From assembly GCF_963966145.1 (NCBI RefSeq), contig NC_091046.1, positions 4,960,001-5,024,000 on the forward strand: DNA of 64,000 nt. The letters run 5' to 3'. The DNA comes from Tenebrio molitor (taxonomy: Eukaryota > Arthropoda > Insecta > Coleoptera > Tenebrionidae). Below the pieces are notes generated by a model, which did no database searches, was not told where the DNA came from, and saw nothing but the letters and a program-made list of their open reading frames with translations. Positions 57,114 through 64,000 of this stretch are shown here, one piece after another. Every line of letters begins with the position of its first letter. Position 1 is the stretch's first letter. The translations under genes and the position numbers were made by a program.

Positions 57114-60100
57114 GTAATGAAATTTTAAATAGAGTTCATTTCACTGTTTGTTGAAGTGGTGATGAAATCTGACCGCAATGTGACATATTATTTATTTCCG
57201 CAGTTGTGAAACAATTTTTTCTGGGAAGACGTAAAAGGGAATTGCTGCGATACCCGTTTTCAATATTATCTAACTGTAAGCTGCGTGGTACGGTTTCGGC
57301 CGCAGCTGATGTCAGTAACGTCGTTTGATACGCAACGGTTGAAAATAATCATTCGTGATTGAATCCTGTCCGGTTTGTGCGAATTTGTGTCGTAACAGCG
57401 TTCGGTCGGCAGATTTTCGACAAATTTGCCATTCTCTCTCGTCCCGAAGAACTTTTTCGAGCCATAAATCACATTTATTAGAATTTCGTCCATGTCCCTC
57501 GTTTCTGTCCCGCCACTATATACATTTCACATCCGACTTCTCCACATACAGCCCTCGTAAATCCTATTTCACATAACTTCAAATCACCGTCATCGCAAAT
57601 TCAAGACTCATGGCCTCCTCGGATTGAACAAAACGAATAAATTCGGACGTTAGTTGAATTTTAAAGTGGCCTATTTTGGTGTCGGGCTCGTCTTTTTTTC
57701 CCCCTCCTGGAACATCCCCCCGATTGAAAGGTCTTTTTAATCGATCGCGGCGAAATTTCTCTAGCCCAAGATTTGAACTCGTCGCCCACGGAATTACGTT
57801 TTCCTCTCTCGGATTAGCAACTTTTGTCAAATCAATTTTTCCCCGTCCCGTCATAATTCAATTAAACTTGGGGCCATTATTTAATTAAAGTTTTCTAATA
57901 GGCGGTCGATGCGGTGGGATATGCGTGACGGGAATCACGCATAACTTATTCATGGGATGTTTGGTTAAGTTTCGGACGTTGATTGTGGTTGTTGAGGCTT
58001 TCTCGACCTTTCATTTGTGAAGGAATCCGGACGAGACGGTGTCACGTCGGAGCCGGGGTTATTGTTAAAGTATCGTGGGTGGTGTACATTACCGTCCTCC
58101 ATATAAATCTCCAACAAAACAATTTAATTAAAGCAAGGTTTTATGACAAAATGTGGAACAGCCATCTGACGTTCAAAATTCATAACCACCCTTCTGTTCG
58201 CAGGGCGCCGTCTCATCCGGTTCGGGCCTCTCTGAATATTTAATTTCGGGGGCGACGCCGCCCCCATCATGACCCGGTCATCTCGTTCCGCGTAATCGCT
58301 CGCGGAATCAAAACAGGGAAATAAATCCTGAATGGGACCGCTAATAATTGAGGACCTCCAGCGTACACCACGGAATTGAGCGGTGCATTTCAATTTACGA
58401 TAATTCGAAAATCCTGTTGCAGCCCTGGCCGGTTGCCAAAACCCCCGGCTCGTAACAAATTTATAGTTGTGCAATTAGGGAGGCTTTGTTGCGATCGGTT
58501 TGTTCTCTCGTTGTTTTTTTAATCCACTTTTGATTACTTTATGCGGGAAGCATTGAGCATTATAAAGGCTCGCTGTTTACCCGGTATTATTCCACGTTCT
58601 GACACAATTAAGCCGAAAACGCTGTATCCGTTATTAACTCTTCTGGGGGCGCTTCTATTTTCTCTTTTCGGGGTGTTGCTCGCTCGCCCAAACGAATTCG
58701 GGACCGGTGCAGGTTGCCGGAGGAAATGCAACATTCCTGCCGGAAACTGCTTTAATTGGAAATACTTCCAGTCCGAGGGCCATTAACGTGACGCCAGCCA
58801 AACTTGGGGTATTGAATTCTTGAAAGACACAAAGCTTGATAACTTCCCTTAAAAGTTTTAACTAGATCCCGGCCCACAAAGAAATTACGTCGTCAACACA
58901 CGCTTTCATAATGATGCTTTATTTACTGGGTGGTTGTTGTAAGGGGGGCGAATGTTACGTAGCACCAGGAGAGTCGTTCTTTTCAACTTTGTTCCCGATT
59001 TGTCCAACTTTCTTAAATCAAGAGAGAGTATTCAACGAGACACAATAAAGACGCCGTAAAAATTTAAGATGTCTCTTTTGAACGCTAAAGTTTATCCGGA
59101 TCAATCAAAATGAGATCGCGAGGCGAGGACTCTGTTGCAGGAATAGATACTTTACTTTCATTCCAGTAAAATTGTTGCTACTAAGTTAAATACTCTCTCG
59201 TTTCTTGTAGTTGCCTTTCTCGTTTGTCCAGATAAATGCTGAATTTTTTAAGCAAACGTGTATCATTAATTCTAGAGATTCGTTTTGCAGAGGACAAGTC
59301 GTTAATGTTGGGTTGTGGTAATTTGCGAGGAATTGCATTAGTCGGGTTAATTGGAGCAGTTTAGCGTCCCAATTCTCGATAATAAATGCGACCTTAGATT
59401 CTTTCTGTGCTCTTCACCGAATGACACTAAAAAGCTTGCCAATTAAATTGGGTTTGTTATTTTGACGCTTTTACGATTTGGAAGGTGTTTACGCTCAAGG
59501 ATTGAATTTTGTGCGTGGGTTTCCATCAGCGGACGCCACGAAAATTGCTTTTAAATATTTATCTAAAAGATGTACGTTTGACTGATTCGTCTAGAAAAGC
59601 TCCCGTTCGACCAGAAAGCTTCCTGTTATGTTATGTAGCAGCGCGTAATTAATTCGGTGGCGTCCGTTCCTTCGAGTGGCCGTTTATAACGCGGCAGGAC
59701 ATAAACATTTCTGGGATGGACCGGTTAAAAATAGTTTGACATTTGAATGTTTTACTCGCAGGTCCCAAGCTGTACCAACCAGACAACTCCAACGGTCCCG
59801 AATTAGAATAATTGTGCTTATTTATTCATTAATTTCGTTCTATTATCGGTAAGAATGTGACGCCAGGGATGTAAATTATGGATTATGGAGGGCGTTCCTT
59901 TGTATCCTTGAGGGTTTCGTGTTCTGAACGGGCGACCTATTAGGGACATCAATTTTAATAAACTTTGTGTTCTACCCTCATCGCGTGCCTTTGATTTGAT
60001 ACATTTAATGGCGAGCGGGGGGAGTATGTTGGCAAACAATTAAGGGAGGGACGGGAAATAATAAAGTGGGTTTTTAGGTGCACGGGGAAATCGGAAAATG

Positions 60101-63100
60101 TTTACTTTTGTAACGACAACAGAATTTGGGAAGCTCTTCTGCTACTGTTTATATTTGTGTAATTGGCTCGTAAATCTTCGCCGGACGATTATTTCGCAGT
60201 TGCCACAGCATTCTTCAGTAACCGCACAGTAATTCATTGTAAGTAACAACACAGTAGGTGCGTTATTTAAGTCGCCGTAAAAGTACTCTAATAAACTGAG
60301 ATGATGAAGGAAGATGACAGTGCGCGGACAACACATGTACGAAATCGCTGCTTCATAAAACGTCGTTTTACGATTCATTAATTTCAGTTTCTTGTTGTCG
60401 GGAGTCGTTAAACTCCTGGCTGATCTCCGCCATTCCGTCAAACTGTTGCTCTCCGCAGGTTTTTATCGAGCGGAGACAAAGCTCCTCCACCACCGACCGT
60501 CATCCGACTCAAAAATACCCGAATTAATTAGGAATTAATTACGTGGGCGGCGGAAATTATTTTTAAGTCCCCGCTCGTTCAGGCCGTAATAATAGCCAAC
60601 CTACGTACTTAATAATTTTATCGATGAAGTCGACTTAAAAATAGACACCTGGTGGTAAAGCGATGGAACAATTGCCGCACCGAAAATATCCGGAAAATGC
60701 GCACGTTCGATTTTTGCGTTTGCATAAACCGAAATCGGGGTGCTTTATTTTTTTTTATTCCAGAAAAGGTCCGGGGTTCGACCACACATGCAATCCTGCT
60801 GGGCGGGTGTTGAAAAGTGCGCAGGATAAATCGGGCGAAAATTTTACGCGCAGGATAAGATTCAAGTGTCCGATGTGATCAACAGTTCAATTTTTATTTG
60901 GGGTGTCGTGCGTTTTTACGAGGGGGTTGTTTTTCGCCAGTTAGAGGAATTAATTGGAAAGGACGAGTTGGTAGGTGTTTCGCTCACCCGAATTTATCCC
61001 ATTCATAATAAATTGAAGCTTATTTTAATAATTCATCTTCAGGGGCGGGAATCGTCTAAGCGGAATTGCCGATGTAAATTTTTAATAAAATGCAGTTGCA
61101 GCCTGAATTTTTAATTTTCCGGTTCCCGGAAAGTGATATATTGAAGCTTCGTTTTTCGCCGGAGCGATATTTTCGTTATTGAGTTATTTATTGCTGCCAA
61201 AATGTTAACCCAGATTTATGACATGAAGCAATCGTATGTTGCTGTGTTCATTATGTTTATGTCGATTACGAATTAGGGCGGGCATTTCTTTGTCAGGCAT
61301 GCAGCTCGTAAACAACAAGCAAATTTAAATTACAAGATCATAAACTTTCTTGACGTTAATTTTAATGTGTGCTTACTTTAATTAGTAAACGGAATGCGCT
61401 ATTGCGGTCGTTTTGTAACTCATACGGCATTAAAAAATGTCCGGAATAAAATTTTACTGCCTATTCATCGTAGTGAAATCTTGTCAAAGATTCTTTTCGC
61501 CTACGAGGACGTTATGTCACGGAATCGTCTCTCGAAGAGAAAATACTGATACGGCTGATCACTACGGATTAATCGAGTGAGACGAGATGATGACAGTTGT
61601 TGACAAGTAATATTTTGACAGGACAATGAGCTAAATCGAGGAGAGTCTCGTTCTGATTCGGGATCATTCCCGAGAGGGTGAACTTTTATTGATCATAATT
61701 CGGGACGGAATGTATCAGAAGTTGGAAGGTTATTCGGAGTAGAATAGAATTTAATTTTTTGAGGGGCTTAATTCGGAATTACAGAGTGTACGAAAAAACT
61801 TGGGAACAAGATCTGGACGTTGCGGAAATGAGATGAATTAAGCTTGTGCCGGAAGAAAATTTTAAACTCGACACCACGATTGGATTTGTTTTTTGTAAGT
61901 TGATGGTTTTGCAGTGGAAGGGTTATCGATGGTCTTGTCACTAGGGTTTGACGGCACGGTTTTAATGCAGCCATTTTACCACATCCGTTTCCGCTTTTTG
62001 CCTTCGAACGTCTGTCACGGTTTATTTGTGTTAAACGCTAGTCCATCACGTTGTTATTGCCCACCGCCGAACATACACAAAACGTTGTTGGTGCGCATGT
62101 GTTCACCTGAAAACCGAAACCTGAAACGTCTGGTTTGCAGGAAACGTGAAAAAAAATCGTTCCAAGCCAGATTCGAGGCCGTAATTCATCTCGAAAGCCT
62201 CGAGGTGGTTGTTGCCATTTCGATACTAACGGTTTTGGAGGTGAACACTTTGACGTGACGCTGCAGGTCAGAGAGATTTCGCCTTCTCGAACCTGTAGAA
62301 AATGGAAATCTCTTCGGCGAACCGGTTCTCGACTCCTGCTGGAACCCTCCGTGTCCGTCGTGAATGTCACAGTGGAGTCGACCTTGCGGCCTGCCTGAAT
62401 GCCGCCGGAGTTGCATTTCCCGGCGACCTCGCCTCGCCGTATCTCTTCGGGCGGGTTTGCGGTCTCCCTCTTGGCCGAATGCCAGGGTCTGATGAACACC
62501 CGAAGGCGGATTATCGTCGCCCTATGGGTTTTATTAAACGGCGGCGTGAATTTGTGGCTCGCGTGTCCATCTTCGCACCGTAAAAGCGCACCCATTACGT
62601 CAAATGAGACGGAGTTCGAGGCGACTCGTTGCCAATTTGCCTCCGCCGAAGGTCTCCTAGGTCAAGTTCTCGGTGTTCTTTTTGTTGAACGTCTGCTGTG
62701 TAGTCATGCAGCCGTAACCGATTTGATATTTACACTCGAGATGAAAGAAGGCATGCCGTTTGTTCTTGCGCTTCAAAGGATGCTCAGAGGCACGGGGGGG
62801 AGGAATGTAATTTTAATGCGGCAGATACATCATAAAATCGGAGATCGATGGTGGTCGGCAACAGCAACAGCTTGTTCGGCGATCTTTCAAAGGGAGCTTG
62901 GTAAAGATCGTGAAAGTTAATTAATAAACTTTGAAATCTTCATTAGAGGGCTAACGTCTCAACAGGAACACGTGCTTTTGTAATGTGGGGGTTTATTGAA
63001 AATTTAAACAGTATCGAACCGAAATGAGGCGGAATGAAACTCGACAAACTTTGTGGCGCTAAGCAGCATGTGCAACTTGACTTTTTAGTTACGTTAAGAA

Positions 63101-63497
63101 ATAGCTAAAACTACAAACTTTACACAAGTGTATACAACTTTTAAGCTTGAGCGGTGTATTGAGTAAACGAGACATTGATTTAGTGATGTGCAGTGTTGCT
63201 GGCCTAACAGTACAAAGTGATCAACAAGAAAACAAATCAAGAGGGCTGCCTCATTTTTTATTTTATCGAAACGTCTGGCTTAGCTTAATCGTACACATAT
63301 GTATACTTGCTATATACAGTCGTTTTATTGGTTGCCTAGTTTTCGAAAAATCTATTATTAAGTATGTAATTAATTAATTATTAATGATAATTAATGTTTT
63401 ATCTTCAATGGTAAAACTCATTTTACCACTTAGGTATTCTGAGATAATTGCTTACAATTGCAGGAAACGTCCGTAAACTTTGTCGAAATCGAAATAG

Positions 63498-63645
63498 TTA
63501 TTTACGAACCAAGTGCGGGAAGACGATGTTCCCGCATGAGCGCATTTTTTAAAGCACGAGCGACGAAGGAGCGAGTGCCTTTAATTAATGCGCGAATGAA
63601 CGGAAGAGTGGTTCATACAATATTTTTTGTACGAAAATTAAATTA
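63498..63645. repeat. Possible short repeat with GAGCGACGAAGGAGCGAG core
   Basis: AAAGCACGAGCGACGAAGGAGCGAGTGCCTTT forms a short hairpin of the same GAG/CTC style as other small elements here. A second inverted pair, TGCGGGAAGA and TGTTCCCGCATGAG, lies just upstream. No second copy was found in the window. Confidence 0.3.
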
Positions 63646-64000
63646 AATTTTTTTGTTTGAATACATTAAACATAAACGAACATAAAACCAAGTAGGCAGT
63701 GATCTTTGGTTATTGGAAACAATTGCTTCACTTGATATTTCAATTTTCGCAATAATTTGTGAATTTTGTAGGAACAATTTTCAACGATTATAAATCTTTC
63801 CGTAATTTTTTAATGGAGGAAAATCCAGGGAAGTTGTATTTTATGAACTAAATTTTATTATTATCAACACAGATTTTTTTTTGAATGCCTCAAAAGGCCA
63901 GTGTTTTTTGCAATTTTTACATTCGAGTCGACCGGGAAGCACTCGTTTCGGAGCGAGCGTTGGATGTTGGAAGCGTTGCTTTCAAGGCTATGAGTACAAA

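Larger units (their letters stand above)
48873..64000 (+). other. sm: hnRNP L gene intron 4, open at the window edge
   Basis: Begins GTAAGCC after the RRM2 exon. No exon encoding the next expected segment (the linker after RRM2, then RRM3) was found, so at least 15 kb of intron is inferred. The longest frames (for example 62038-62595 minus and 62399-62920 plus) overlap each other and show no domain. Short repeats are listed separately; a GT dinucleotide run lies at about 50748-50762. Confidence 0.6.

Noticed and set aside
59761..59812. Possible further hnRNP L exon after TTTACTCGCAG
   Set aside because: In the required phase it hits a stop after 14 codons and does not encode the expected linker after RRM2.
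60760..60800. Possible tRNA T loop (GGGGTTCGACCAC)
   Set aside because: No pairing stem and no upstream A box.
62038..62920. Two long overlapping frames on opposite strands (185 and 173 codons)
   Set aside because: Both sit in a GC-richer patch, neither has a domain or clear exon partners, and overlapping opposite frames are expected by chance there.
1..64000. CRISPR array, prokaryotic operon or phage signals
   Set aside because: All supported genes are spliced eukaryotic genes, and no regularly spaced repeat-spacer array is visible.

Overview
The window looks like one contig from an insect nuclear genome, probably a beetle. The inference rests on spliced genes with many 45-65 bp introns, AT-rich intergenic DNA full of short inverted-repeat elements, and insect-like orthologues; there is no species-specific marker, so the order is a guess. 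I rebuilt five gene models and one partial model by joining reading frames at GT-AG (in one case AT-AC) splice sites. In every complete model the summed exon length is a multiple of three.

Layout. 1-13.2 kb: no gene I can support, with a few inverted-repeat elements. 13.2-27.3 kb is a compact gene cluster. A ZCCHC7-type five-knuckle zinc protein (minus, 13271-17156) lies head to head with UPF2 (plus, 17753-22936). UPF2 is tail to tail with pICln (minus, 23229-24003), which shares a 316 bp promoter interval with the SAGA subunit SPT3 (plus, 24320-25216). SPT3 is tail to tail with an SLC22/organic-cation-transporter-like gene (minus, 25266-27328). 28.8-31.3 kb is a cluster of short non-autonomous transposons. 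From about 31.8 kb to the right edge the DNA belongs mostly to one very large gene, the insect hnRNP L orthologue (smooth). Its first four coding exons are at 32047-32115, 36706-36822, 48452-48537 and 48776-48872, and the rest lies beyond 64 kb.

How the genes relate. Most of the named genes act on RNA or transcription: ZCCHC7 (nuclear RNA surveillance with the exosome), UPF2 (nonsense-mediated decay), pICln (Sm-protein methylation and snRNP assembly), SPT3 (transcription co-activation) and hnRNP L (splicing and mRNA metabolism). The two RNA-surveillance genes share one upstream interval, and so do pICln and SPT3.

Most striking observation: the third intron of the hnRNP L gene (48538-48775) has textbook U12-type AT-AC signals and splits the RRM2 coding sequence between ATATCCTT and a TTCCTTAAC branch site. 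No undescribed multi-gene system was found. The other notable material is a diverse set of palindromic elements, including one with interleaved inverted-repeat arms (45751-46091).
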